The notes under the pieces are model-generated. The model was not told where the DNA came from, did no database searches, and saw only the letters and a list, made by a program, of their open reading frames with translations. The position numbers and the translations under genes were made by a program. Shown piece after piece: positions 8,160 to 18,431 of a stretch of 20,946 nt of DNA. The stretch covers positions 80,988-101,933 of the forward strand of contig MNCI01009423.1 in NCBI GenBank assembly GCA_015680685.1, read 5' to 3'. Each line of letters opens with the position of its first letter. The stretch's first letter is position 1. Origin of the DNA: Gnetum montanum (Eukaryota; Streptophyta; Gnetopsida; Gnetales; Gnetaceae).

Positions 8160-10378
8160 TCTCACATGCATGATGATTCCAAATCACTAGTATCCCAAGA
8201 ATTCAAGGTGGTGTACACTCATCTAGATGAGTTTGTACCTAATTTCACCCTAATCCTGCATTAGCATCTATAGTGGGGAGATATGGAGGGAAACTTTGTG
8301 TTTCCTCTTGACCAATATGTTCCTGGGATGTTGCTTCAAACTCTTAAGAGGTTGGGCATCCAGCACCTCCATGATGAATATTTTGTGTAGGATCATGACT
8401 ATCGAGACTATCATCCCATAGAAACATAATGCAAATGAGATTGACACTAGGAGACACACCATAAAGCTATGAAGGGGAAATAGTTCACCAACCCCTTATT
8501 CTTGCTAAACCAAAATGATAATGAAGATCCTCCCTCTGGAGATTCTCAACATGAAGATTATTGACCTCTTAACATTGGTGATGGGTGCTTAACCCCAAGT
8601 TTACAATCCACTCTTAACAATCCAGTTTTAGGCAAAAGTGGAAGTCAAGGTAGGGGCTTGAGTAGGCATCATGATGATAGAAAACCTGATCATTGTGGCT
8701 ATAAGAAGAAGAGAGAAGGTGGCTGACACCATGGTGGTGGTGGTCCTCCTCCCTCTTTTTCCTCTTCATCTACATTTTCTTCTTCCTCCTTTGAATATGA
8801 TAAAAACTATAGGGGATGAAACTGTAATGGAGGTGAATAGTGGGACAATGATTAGAGGCCCTACTATGATCAAAGGGGTCGTAGGGGATATCATAGGCAT
8901 CATTGAAATCATGATGATGATGAGCCTTTGCTAGCAACTCAAAGCATGCTAAGCATTACAAAGTTAGTCAAGATCCCAACCAAGCATATGAAAGATAGTA
9001 GAATTAAGTAGTTGGATATGAGCAATATTCCTAGATTTGAGGGGGAATATATCTCAGATCCATAGATCCATATTTAGGCCTTTCATGATGCCTGTGCCTT
9101 GTACAACATAGAAAATAATTGGTAGAAACTTAAGCTGTTCCCCAAAACACATAAAAGAAGCAAAAAGTTGGTACCACTCCTTGGAGTTGGAATCAATTCG
9201 TAGATAAAGTACAATGCTTAAGCTATTCAATAAAAAATATAAGACGTACTCCATAGTGTCTAATTTAAGAAAGCAATCCAAGCCTCATAACAAGAAACAC
9301 ATGAACCCTTAGATGTAGCCATGGGCAAGTATTATTCCCTTTCACACAGATGTTCTACCCATGGTTTTTCTCAATAGAAGCAGCTTCGCCATATCATAGA
9401 TGGGCTCCACTATGAAATGAGGAGAACTATTAGGATCTATGCCCAAGGGAGACTATTAGAACTAAGAACCCATCAGATTCAAAGGTTGATTGAGTAGGTT
9501 GCAAAAGAAAAAGGTGAGTTGAGAAAATAGGACAATGTTGAGGAATATAACTAGGACTCTTCCATCAGAGAAAGGGAGGTCCAATTCTATGATAGTGAGA
9601 GGGAAGCATCACTTAATGAGGTGTCATAGTGAAAAACATTGCCAATTTAAAAAATCAATTTATGAAATTTTGGCTAAGGTTGATAAAATGTGGGAATATT
9701 TGGATGAAAAATGTCAAACTGCTCTAAAAATTATAGAAGAATCCAAAGAACGAGGTAGTAATCGTGACCAAAAGAGAAGGAAAGAAGCTAAACATGCCTA
9801 CTAAAGGGGTAAGCGTAAGGCTACAACAATAGAAGAGGTTGTGGAGTCAAAATCAAATGATGATGATGGGTGTTACATTTAGTAATATGAACATCCCAAG
9901 GAATGTTGCCCTTTTATGTCATGCTTATAAGAATCTAGGGTGTATGCTCTAAACTCTAGACTAGCATGAAGGCAAGCACCTAGAAGGTTACCTTATCCTC
10001 AAGGCAACCCAAGGAAGTTCCACCAACAATAATAGGCTTATTATCCAAGTGAAGCTCTACCACAACCGTATAAGTAGTATCAATAGTGGCAACACCCATA
10101 GTCATGGGAGATGCCATCGACAAGGTAGTAGTACTCTTATAGGCAACCAAATTCGTATGGGTATTATGTTCAAAAACCAATGTCTTCACATGACTCTTCT
10201 AGTCATGCTTCTTTTCAACATCACTATTACCATCTGGAGTATTATAAAACTCATTACCTATCCACTAGAGGGGAAATCCCATATCCCTATCACCCTTCTC
10301 ATCCTTTAGCACATGCTCCTCCATCCTCAACCCAATTATCACCTACTCCATCCATGCAGGATGAAATTCTTGTGTAGC
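8160..10378 (+). pseudogene. gag: Decayed gag of the 9.3-kb element
   Basis: Blocks align with the intact gag at 67-2046. DDDEPLLAT is near 8905 and PRFEGEY near 9030. AFHDACALYNIENNW and KLKLFPK follow, then HEPLDVAMGKYYSL, HIIDGLHYE, and LRTHQIQRLIE near 9450-9495. A Pro/Ser/His/Tyr-rich tail ends at about 10378. Multiple frameshifts and stops, mostly TAG in place of CAG, break the frame. The part upstream of 8900 has a Ser/Gly/Pro-rich character and no known domain. A zinc finger equivalent to C364-C376 of the left gag is not clearly preserved, although an HPKECCPF-like remnant can be read near 9890-9915. Confidence 0.82.
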
Positions 10379-10565
10379 CATAACAACGTAATGGTACTAG
10401 GGACATTAACTTACAACCAACTCCTTAGCCAAGTGTTTCAGATTCCCTAAAAGATCATTCTTCTAAACCAATAGCCCTACTGAGCCCTCAACTACTTAAG
10501 CGGCTAGTTGTATTATATCTCCTTCATCTTATACATGCATTCCTTTTGAGAGCCCTTTAAACCAA

Positions 10566-10920
10566 ATGCCTCCCAATATTCACACAGTCATGCTAACTCA
10601 TGTTGGATATGATTGGATCAAGGGTAGCAACCTTCATAGGAAAAGAGATGATCCTAGAAGTCCTCTCATCTATTTGTGGATTTCTGGGAATGAGCAATGC
10701 AAGGCTCTTCTTGACTCAGGTTCTAGAGTTAATCTAATTTCCCACAAAATGTACAATGCCTAGAACCTACCTCCTCTCAAGAAGAGCAACATCCATTTAG
10801 AATTAGTAGATCAGTCCATCACTATTCTTTTTGGACTAGTGAAGAACATTGTGACCACTATCTATGGGCAGTTTTTGAAATATGAGATCCCTTTTTCATT
10901 AATAAAACATTAATGAAGTT
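10566..10920 (+). pseudogene. Retroviral-type aspartic protease remnant
   Basis: One frame gives LWISGNEQCKALLDSG, then SRVNLISHKMYN, a TAG stop at 10761-10763, then about 45 further codons (LPPLKKSNIHLELVDQS, FGLVKNIVTTIYGQF). The LLDSG-plus-hydrophobic pattern is the active-site region of a gypsy-type protease, which acts as a homodimer on Gag-Pol. It follows gag, as expected at the start of pol. No RT follows. Confidence 0.7.
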
Positions 10921-11639
10921 ATGACCTTGGTAGTTCCAAACTTGGAAAATATTTAAAGGTTTGAAAAGGATGTGACTTCAAAGGGATTCAATACTCTTGT
11001 GCCTCTCTACTTACTTGAGTGCATGTGTGTTTTCATGGATTTGTTATTGTTTCCTATTGACCAATAATAAGAAGTTGAATGTTGAATAAGTCTTTGGATT
11101 GTGTGGTTCCCATCCAAAAATTCATGAAAAACATAAAATGTTTTAAAAAAACAAAACATGATGGGAATTCAAAGCATACCTCTTAGAAAAAATAAAAAGG
11201 CTACAAGCATTGGTTATGGGACTCAAAAGACATGTTACCCATGCTTGAAGGTTCTCTTTAACTAAGGCCATTTCTCACTTCTTATGTCTCTTTTCTTCTC
11301 AAATAAGGAATAGTGATTGTTCGTGGAACCATTCTTGTATCTCGAGGGGATGTATTGGTCCTATAATGGTGATGCAAAGTCACTGAAAGTGGTTAGCTTT
11401 GATCTAGACTAAGGTTGGACTTTATAAGGTATTTTAACCATGAAATTCATAAGGGACTTCATGTGACCATGATTGGGACATCCATTCCATTCTTTATCTC
11501 ATACATCAATGCTCTTCATATCTCACCTCACTTGTAGTTTTTATGTTTTTGCTTAATGTCTTAGTTTGACGTGTTGAAATTCTTAGGTAGATTCTTTAGA
11601 TTTTGGTCCTTAGCTTTTCATGATTATTAATCAACTTTG
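10921..11639. other. Region where pol would be expected; nothing recognised
   Basis: Between the protease remnant and the LTR-like piece. Three-frame reading on both strands shows no RT (no YxDD/FxDD context), RNase H or integrase HHCC/DDE landmark, only short stop-rich frames. Either pol was deleted or decay is too deep to see. Confidence 0.5.
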
Positions 11640-12430
11640 GGCCCACAAAATCCTTAGTTAAGGTTGTGTAAGGGAAAAAAGGGCATAAGCCTACAATGGG
11701 GAGTACCCACTTGCATAACTCTTGGTTGGACTAGTTACATCCCTCATCCTTAATCATTTTGGTAATGAAATATTTTGCATTTCCCATTGGTTGTGTCCAA
11801 CTATGTGCTCCATAAGGTGTTTCTCCAATCATTCTTCATATTTGTGAACTCTCAAACCCTCTTCATGTATTTCATTGTATTCTTGGCTTTTTGGGCTTCC
11901 ATTTGACTCCAATTTTATTCAAAAACTCCTTATATTTTACAAATTTTAACTTGGCCAATGATGATTAATAGCCATGTCTACTAGGCCTAGTCAATGCAAC
12001 TAACCATGTTGACTAGGCCTTGTTGACAAGGCCTAGTCGATGCAAAAGAAAAATTCTATAAATGGCACCCACCACAGGAATTTTTTTCCATTTTCTTCAA
12101 ACATAAGGGGAGCTTTTGCAATTTTTTAAATCTTGTAACTTTCAAACTATTTGGCTAATTCACTTTGTTCTTCAGCCTTGCAGATATCAAAGATGTGCTT
12201 TATGTCATGGGGGTCACAAAATTTAGGTTTTTGACAAAAAATTTCTTAGAATTTTTCTAACTTCACCATGGGTTTAATGAATAAAATAATATTCAATCAT
12301 CAACCTATGAGAGTTAATCCTTTCCAACATACTCTAGTAACCTATCTAATTAGATAATAATAAAATAATATTAAAATAATCAAATAGGCCATAATCACAA
12401 CTTAGCCAAGTGTAACTAGCCCAAGAGATA
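11640..12430 (+). promoter_or_regulatory. LTR-like promoter remnant inside the element
   Basis: It combines palindromic GGCC repeats (11980-12038, with perfect 12-bp arms at 12011-12022 and 12027-12038), a TATA box TATAAATGG at 12057-12064, and downstream text resembling the element's LTR (GGGAGCTTTTGCAATTTTTTAAATC-like, then ACTTTCAAACTATT). That order matches palindrome, TATA and the GAAGCTTTTGTAG block of the 7103 LTR. It may be a fragment of a nested, very old LTR or an internal promoter for the ORF beginning near 12480. Boundaries are uncertain. Confidence 0.4.
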
Positions 12431-12479
12431 AGATATTCTAAATTTTTAAACATCCACAAGAAGGAGGATCATCTCAACC

Positions 12480-15241
12480 AAGGGATAAATGACCAAGAGC
12501 TAGAAGGGAGCACGAAGAGCAAGCCGAAGAGCAAGCAATAGAAACTCATGCAATAGGACCTCTTTGAAAGGAGCCTAAAGTGAAATCTATTTGACAGATT
12601 CTTGAGGAAGCTACTATAATAGAATAATCCCATCAAGATGAGGCACTAAGACTAATGCCAAGACTTGAGGTCACATTAACTCAAGTCTACCTAGATCAAA
12701 TCAAGCCTTGTGACATCTAATGTTTAGTTCTCCAAGAATTGAACTTTGGACCATGCTCCACTAGAAGTTAAGACACAGTTGGAAAACTCCCCCATGTGTC
12801 CAATCATCACTTCTTGTGAAGAGTGATACATGGGAGAGACATATCTCTTTTGGAATGATAGGCAGGCAAGAGCCACTGTGAAGATCAAGGACATTCAAGT
12901 ATTCTACTTAATGGAAGCTATTACATAGGCCCTAGTGTTATTTGATATTGGAACAAATTTGGCAGAGATCTCTACATAAGTAGACTTTGAAGCAAAGAAG
13001 GATTGGAGCTAGTAATGCTATGGGGTGGACTAAAAGAAGTATGACGCACTCACATAGGTTGAGCATGTATATTTTAAGATAGTGGCCTACCACCTCAATT
13101 CAATAGTGAGGCCTAGTAAAGTGATTGCCTTCTGTGCCCATGCATGTGCTTCTTTAAGTGAAAAATTTTCTTTGAACCTTCCACAACTAATCTATCTAGA
13201 AATAGAAAGCGATTTAAGGAAAATGAACATGGAAGGAAGGTCCTGCTCTTTCTTTATCTCATTAGAAAATTATGCAAAAGGATAGGAATAGTTTGCTATG
13301 CTAATGATACACTCCAACATAATCCTTCTGTCTCTTAGGTAGAAATGATGAAGGACAAGACCTCTTCCATAACCAAGGAAGAGGTGCAGCAATCACCACC
13401 TCCACTACCCACTCACAAAACAATGTTGGAGTCCTATGCTACCCTTGAAAACATGCATGAGATCCGAGAGAAGAAGCAAGAAGAAGGAATGAGTGGTGAC
13501 GATCCATCTATGTATCGCCTAGCAATGAGTCACCTTAATGAAGTGGCTCAAACCATTAGCTAGATGGAGGGAGGTGAGCCAATCATTTTAGCCCAAAGGA
13601 TGCAACTACCTATGAGATTGAATCTTAGCACCTAAGAGGCAACGATCTCTCTCTCACAATAGTAGAAATTCCTAGACAGCTCTGGGAATGATGTTACTTT
13701 CTTGATGAGTCTAGAGAAGGGTGAGGGACAACTTTCTTGGTGATGTAACACCATGGGTAGGAGACAACAATAAAGGTGATTACTAATATAATTATTAAGC
13801 CATTAAATGCACCTATAGTGTATGTACCAAACATTTCTACACTAATATTTGTAGATGTCCATAAGAATAGTTAGTGACAAATTAAGTGTAGTGCATTATG
13901 AAGAGTTGCTAGACTAACTAGTAGAAACCAGGCAACCAATTCTAAATGTCTTTGATCTTGCAAATACAATCACTACAACCTAGTTAGAGCTACTTAAAGC
14001 AAGGGGCAAATGCATTATCATGGAGAAACAACTTGAAACAACCTAGGCTCAAAACCAATGCATGGCTACAAAGGTTGCTAAATTCAGAGCTTGCCTTATT
14101 GTTCCTGTACTTCTTAGCCCTACATCGACCCATGATGAAGCTTTTCAAGAACTTTAGGAAAAGCTCAAAAAGGCTAAAGATGCAAAGGAGATGATGATTT
14201 TTGATTAATCCTTGGACAATGCCACCATGCATAATATCCAAAAGGCCTTAGATTAGACTCATCCAAAGAATGTCACTTTGATTGTAGAGAATCATCACCT
14301 GTAGAATGTTGATGTACAAAAGTAGAAAATGTAAGATTTCATCCATCAACAGTAGTAGTAGCTAGCCAAAGTAAACATATTACTAAGGAGCTTAGCAGCT
14401 AAAAATAGAAATCTCTCCATGGAGGAAGTTTGAGCCCTTCACCATAAATTTACAATAGAGGTACTCACTTGGAGAAATAAGGCCCTCAAATTTGAGAGAG
14501 TTAAAAATCACTATAGAGATTAGGTTGATCTATAAAAACAAATCAATGAAAAAAATATTTAAATGATGAAGGTGAAAGTTAATGAGGACCTCTAGTAGCT
14601 TAAGAAAGGAGGAGATGTCTAGTAGCCTATCTTTGATGGGCTCAATGACTACAAAAAGGTAGAGTTCCACATGAAGGAGCTACAAATTGAGGAGATGATG
14701 GAGTAAATGGAGCTTTCCAATCTTCATTATGCAAATATGGTGATGTTGATTGTTGAATGGCCATGGTTAGAATTGGAGAAATAGGTGGTGAGTTCATACT
14801 CGTTGTATGAGGCTAAGTTCAAGCATCACAAAGACATTAAGAAGAGGTTTGAGGTGGCAAATGAAAAACTTAATGTTCTCAGGTAGCACTTCACTGATCA
14901 ATAGTCTATAGTTGAGAACTTGGCCAAAAGACTAAGTCACTACTAGAACTTGTAGAATGTAGTAAAAGGCATTTGATGTTGAGTGGAAACTTTTTGCTAC
15001 CTAGTTCGTCAATGTGAAGGAGCTATTCCTAGCAATGTCCTATCCTTGGAATGTTCCCACACTGGCCCACATTTGCAATGCAACATGGACCATGCACAAT
15101 CCTAAGAGTAAGGCGGAGAAGATGAAGACATTGTTAGACACCTTCTGTCTTCCACCAAAGGTTGTAACTTTCATAAGGGAACCACAACCACGTCAACCAC
15201 TATGTGTACCTAAAGTAGGAGAAGATACTTTGGAGCCTTAG
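12480..15241 (+). pseudogene. Long unrecognised ORF in the 3' half of the element, TAG-riddled
   Basis: I do not recognise the protein. A charged Arg/Glu/Gln start (REHEEQAEEQ, about 12509) leads to open stretches at 13082-13285 and 13345-13563, the latter opening MMKDKTSSITKEEVQQ with a Pro-rich PPPLP. From about 13870 to 14965 one frame is unbroken by indels, rich in Lys, Glu, Leu and Ala with heptad-like spacing (EKLKKAKDAKEMM), so probably a coiled coil. After a frameshift near 14965 a conserved-looking C-terminus follows: YPWNVPTLAHICNATW, MKTLLDTFCLPPKVV. By my count the 13980-14965 stretch has 19 TAG, 5 TAA and 1 TGA in frame, against a single remaining CAG. It lies downstream of gag/protease on the same strand, where some gypsy lineages carry env-like or extra ORFs. 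A captured host gene is the main alternative. Confidence 0.6.
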
Positions 15242-15480
15242 GAACCTCCACTTCCTTGTCTTCATGCCATCAAAGGAATTATGTTTATCATTTTTATCCT
15301 TGTGTTTAATTTTATTGTCTTAAACACCAAAAATTTTGTAACAATTGTAATTCCATACACTCAAGCACTTAATATTTGTCCATGTGTGTTATGTTTGTGT
15401 ATATCAGTAGTCAGTCAATAATCCCATACCTTCCCAAAATTTTGTAAGAAACTTGTTCTTGCTTTTGTTCACTTGAGGAT
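15242..15480 (+). other. 3' untranslated region or C-terminal read-through
   Basis: After the TAG at 15239-15241 the same frame stays open to a TAA near 15418 and encodes a hydrophobic run (GIMFIIFILVFNFIVL). It may be a former transmembrane tail if that TAG was CAG, or simply T-rich UTR. No other feature seen. Confidence 0.35.
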
Positions 15481-15505
15481 GAGCATTTATTTAGTTGTGA
15501 AGGTA
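15475..15505 (+). promoter_or_regulatory. Decayed polypurine tract region
   Basis: GAGGATGAGCA is followed by TTGTGAAGGTA directly before the 3' LTR TGATGAG. Position and purine bias fit the plus-strand primer of gypsy elements, but it is interrupted by pyrimidines and likely mutated. Confidence 0.5.
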
Positions 15506-16388
15506 TGATGAGTCATGTTTTCTTGGGTCCCATTGATGAGGCCTTGTCAATGTAGCCTCGTTGACATAAACCCTTCAACTCGGCCCCATCGATGTGGGAT
15601 TTGATGGGTTGACGTGGCCTTATTGACATATTGTTTATTTTTTCCTATAAATATGCACTCATTTGCCATGTTTATGGTATCTTTTGTCATAATTGTTGTG
15701 GAGCTCTTGTAGTTTTTTCATTTGAAAGTTAGAATATTTTTCTTAAGTGCTTGCAGCATGAGTCAAAGAGTGTATGGATATTTATTTGAGCACTATTGTA
15801 TCTAAACACAGTAGTGTGTGTAGTAATAATGAAGAGCTTTCTAATAAACCTTGCAGCACTTGAAATAGATTAATTAATTATTTATGTATTTAATATTTTA
15901 TGTAATTTCCTTTAATGCTTTAAGTAATTAAGCTAGATTAAATAGCAATTAATTAAGCACATAAGTATGACCACTTTAATCATACACTTGGCGCTTGGTA
16001 TTTCTAGTAACTTTTAACATTTGGTAACCTAATGACATTAAATGTGTTCAAGATGTATACGATAAGTGGGAACATATACTTATGTTAGGATTAGTTAGGC
16101 GTAGCTAGTTAGACTAAATTAGTAATTTAATTAATTTATTTTTATTCATTATTCTTTTTCCTTAAGTGACTTAAAACACAAAACATAAAAAATGATAAAA
16201 ATCATATGCCTCAATTGCAGTTAACCATATCCTTACATTTCATAAGTGTAACTAGGAAGACAACAATTGTAATGGTTAGTTTCACTTCCTAGAGGCCAGT
16301 GTACTTAGAAGACAACAATTTGACTAGATCGTGCATGAATGCTTAGTGATTTTTATGGTTGGATGTAGGTTCTACTCGTTGCTCATTA
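15506..16388 (+). repeat. 3' LTR of the 9.3-kb element, 883 bp
   Basis: Begins TGATGAGTCATG and ends CTCATTA (CTCATCA in the 5' copy). It aligns along its length with 7103-7990 with many substitutions and small indels. TATA box at 15646-15653. It is followed by the ATTAT target duplication and the resumed RTE frame. Confidence 0.88.
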
Positions 16389-16393
16389 ATTAT
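16389..16393. repeat. Target site duplication ATTAT, right copy
   Basis: Exact match to 7098-7102, directly after the 3' LTR end. Confidence 0.85.
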
Positions 16394-17220
16394 GGATGAA
16401 TTAACAAAGAAAATATAAGATAAAATCTCTTTGTATATGCTATTTTTAGATAATATTATGTTGGTGGATACCTCTCAAGAAAACATTATTTCTAAAATGA
16501 AGAAGTTAAAATAACCTCTAGAATCAAAAGGCTTAAAAATTAGCATAAGTAAGAAAGAATATATTGAATGAAATTTAATTGACAGCATAAACATTGGTGA
16601 AATAGAAGTGACTATTCAAGGAAAAAAATGTCTTTCACTGTAAACAATTTCACTACCTAGGATCAATCCTCTAATCATATGGTGAAATTGATATAGTTAT
16701 TAAAAATAAAATTGATGAAGGATGGTCCAAATGGAGACACGCTAGTAGTGTTTTATGTGATAATAGAATACCAATAAAATTAAAAAGGGAAATTCTATAA
16801 GATAGTAATTAGGTCTACTATTTTATATGGTGCTAAATGTGGGGCAGTATAAATGAAGCATGAAAAATAAATCAATGTGGTAGAAATGTGAATGCTTTTG
16901 GATGTTGAATGTTACTAGAAGCGATAAACTGCATAATATAGACATCAAAGGAATACTTGGCTTCTATTTCAAATAAGTTACAAGAATTAGCTTAGATAGT
17001 TTGGATATGAGCAAAAAAAATTAGACAATGAACCTATAAGTAAATGTTGCTACATCACTATTTCAAGAAATCCACCAAAAGCAATACAAAGAAGACATGG
17101 GAAAAAATATCAAAGATAATTTAAAGAAACTATAGATAAATAAATATCTAGCTCTTCATAGAGGTAAATGATGAAAGAAACCTCATGTAGCCTACCCCAT
17201 TTTATTAGGACAAGGCAAGG

Positions 17221-17239
17221 ATGATGATGATGATGATAT
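17221..17239. repeat. ATG-triplet microsatellite, RTE 3' tail
   Basis: Six ATG units followed by AT at the end of the RTE coding remnant. RTE-clade LINEs usually end in short simple repeats rather than poly(A). Confidence 0.8.
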
Positions 17240-17490
17240 AGCATTTTTGAAAATTGGAAAGTGGAAATTTTTATTACCTTCAAGAAATCACAAAAGATTT
17301 GTTGGAAAGTTACAAAGCTTCAACATATTTTGGAAGGAATTTGAAACCATCATTATGGTAATGCCTAAAGCACATATGATAAAATAATCAATAGAGCGAG
17401 TGAATTATAGTTAATATTATAATTGGTTAAAATGTAACCCAAAGATCGGTTAAATAAAAAGATATGTTCTTTATGCTATTCCCAGTTTCT
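17240..17490. other. Unassigned spacer between RTE and copia
   Basis: AT-rich. One plus-strand frame is open for about 56 codons from 17241 (KIGKWKFLLPSRNHKRFVGK) without a recognisable domain. It may be flanking DNA or an old fragment of another repeat. Confidence 0.4.
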
Positions 17491-17909
17491 TGCACCAATA
17501 TAATATTAAATTTAAAGAAAGCGACAGAAATTTAAAAGACATAGAGTTCCCATGGGAAAAACCTTCAAGGTGAAAAACCCCACTAGAAAATTGGCTCTTG
17601 GACCATTAGCAGTAGCACAACTTGAAGATTGAAGCACAAAGAGAGTCAATGAGAATAATGGAGAAGAAATGTAGGGGAGGATTATAGCTTAGGCATTGGC
17701 CATTATTGTGTTATTTTGTTATGTCAAGCATGGTCCCTTATAGCTCCTTATATATTACTTGGGTTACAAAATAAACCCAAAAATAAAAGTGATAAGGTAG
17801 TTTATTTTGGTGGGGATAGATACATGAACAAATATAAAATAGATAATAATATAACAAGGCATAAATATTTGAAGAAAATTAAGGTAAATTTTCCTTCATC
17901 CATCTTACA
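17491..17909 (-). repeat. Copia 3' LTR, about 419 bp
   Basis: The minus strand begins TGTAAGATGG right after a purine tract and ends TTGGTGCA. The U5 text GGGGTTTTTCACCTTGAAGG (near 17562-17581) is typical of Tork-like plant copia LTRs. A TATATAAG box lies at 17747-17754. The first 112 bases on the plus strand (17491 on) recur at 20475-20586. Confidence 0.7.
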
Positions 17910-18132
17910 ATTCTCCCTCTTGAAGGTAAAGCTATTTTGAAGAATGATCTAGACCATTTTTAGGAAATCAGGTTGGAAGAAGACCAAATGCTGATCAACA
18001 CTAGAGAAAATTTTTAGTAGGAGTTGACTTGGTGAGTACATCTACAAAATTTACTTCAGTAGATATTTTATTTAGAAGAATCCTTTGCTTTTTGATTTCC
18101 TTCTATATATAGTGATACTGTATTTTAATGTG
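17909..18132 (-). pseudogene. Copia RNase H C-terminus, left arm of inverted repeat
   Basis: The minus strand encodes HIKIQYHYI, then STEVNFVDVLTKS near the end of copia Pol, then the polypurine tract. It forms a 224-bp inverted repeat with 18207-18430, with one mismatch by my reading. Confidence 0.8.
17911..17921 (-). promoter_or_regulatory. Copia polypurine tract
   Basis: The minus strand reads AAGAGGGAGAA, one T before the LTR start TGTAAG. This is the plus-strand cDNA primer. The same tract occurs in plus orientation at the end of the inverted copy (about 18418-18428). Confidence 0.75.
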
Positions 18133-18133
18133 N

Positions 18134-18430
18134 TATTACACTTGGTTGTGATAGTCAAAGTGCCATAAGTATATCCAAGAATCTAATCTTTCATGCACAA
18201 ATGAAGCACATTAAAATACAGTATCACTATATATAGAAGGAAATCAAAAAGCAAAGGATTCTTCTAAATAAAATATCTACTGAAGTAAATTTTGTAGATG
18301 TACTCACCAAGTCAACTCCTACTAAAAAGTTTCTCTAGTGTTGATCAGCATTTGGTCTTCTTCCAACCTGATTTCCTAAAAATGGTCTAGATCATTCTTC
18401 AAAATAGCTTTACCTTCAAGAGGGAGAATT
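18134..18430 (+). pseudogene. Copia RNase H C-terminus in opposite orientation, N-bounded
   Basis: The plus strand gives LGCDSQSAISISKN, IFHAQMKHIKIQ and VNFVDVLTKSTPTKKFL, the classic end of copia RNase H. Single N bases at 18133 and 18431 border it exactly. The last 224 bp mirror 17909-18132. Either a real inverted duplication or a small contig placed backwards between one-base gaps. Confidence 0.8.
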
Positions 18431-18431
18431 N

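Larger units (their letters stand above)
7103..16388 (+). mobile_element. Complete 9286-bp gypsy-type LTR element without visible RT
   Basis: Bounded by LTRs at 7103-7990 and 15506-16388 and flanked by ATTAT duplications. Internal order: primer binding site, decayed gag, aspartic protease remnant, an unrecognised stretch with an LTR-like promoter piece, a long unrecognised ORF with coiled-coil character, and a polypurine-like tract. I see no reverse transcriptase, RNase H or integrase motif on either strand. It therefore resembles a non-autonomous, gag-bearing derivative that relied on a relative for pol. The gag blocks and the T spacer before the primer site tie it to the element at 1-3150. 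The LTRs differ at many positions, so insertion is old. Confidence 0.88.
16389..17239 (+). pseudogene. RTE-clade LINE, RT C-terminal part and 3' tail
   Basis: The plus strand reads MDELTKKIQDEIPLYMLF, then LDNIMLVD where FADDIVLID is usual. The second catalytic Asp pair is thus altered (16440-16460). LESKGLKISISKKEYIE, GEIEVTIQG, KWRHASSVLCDNRIPIKLK-like text split by frameshifts, RRHGKKYQR-like and VAYPILLGQG then follow in the order of plant RTE C-termini. It ends in an ATG-triplet run (17221-17239), typical of RTE tails. The 5' portion lies left of the 9.3-kb insertion. Many stops and frameshifts; inactive. Confidence 0.82.

Noticed and set aside
8671-8934. Plus-strand Met/Ile-rich 87-aa frame
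   Set aside because: Overlaps the decayed gag in another frame; composition comes from ATG/ATC repeats.
10921-11639. Hidden reverse transcriptase
   Set aside because: No YxDD/FxDD context or flanking RT blocks seen in any frame, though deep decay cannot be excluded without profile searches.
13870-14965. A genetic code with TAG read as glutamine
   Set aside because: Neighbouring intact gag uses TAA as stop and needs no reassignment; the region also has TAA, TGA and frameshifts, and CHG deamination explains the TAG excess.
17716-17940. Plus-strand 74-aa frame
   Set aside because: Lies antisense over the copia LTR and polypurine tract.
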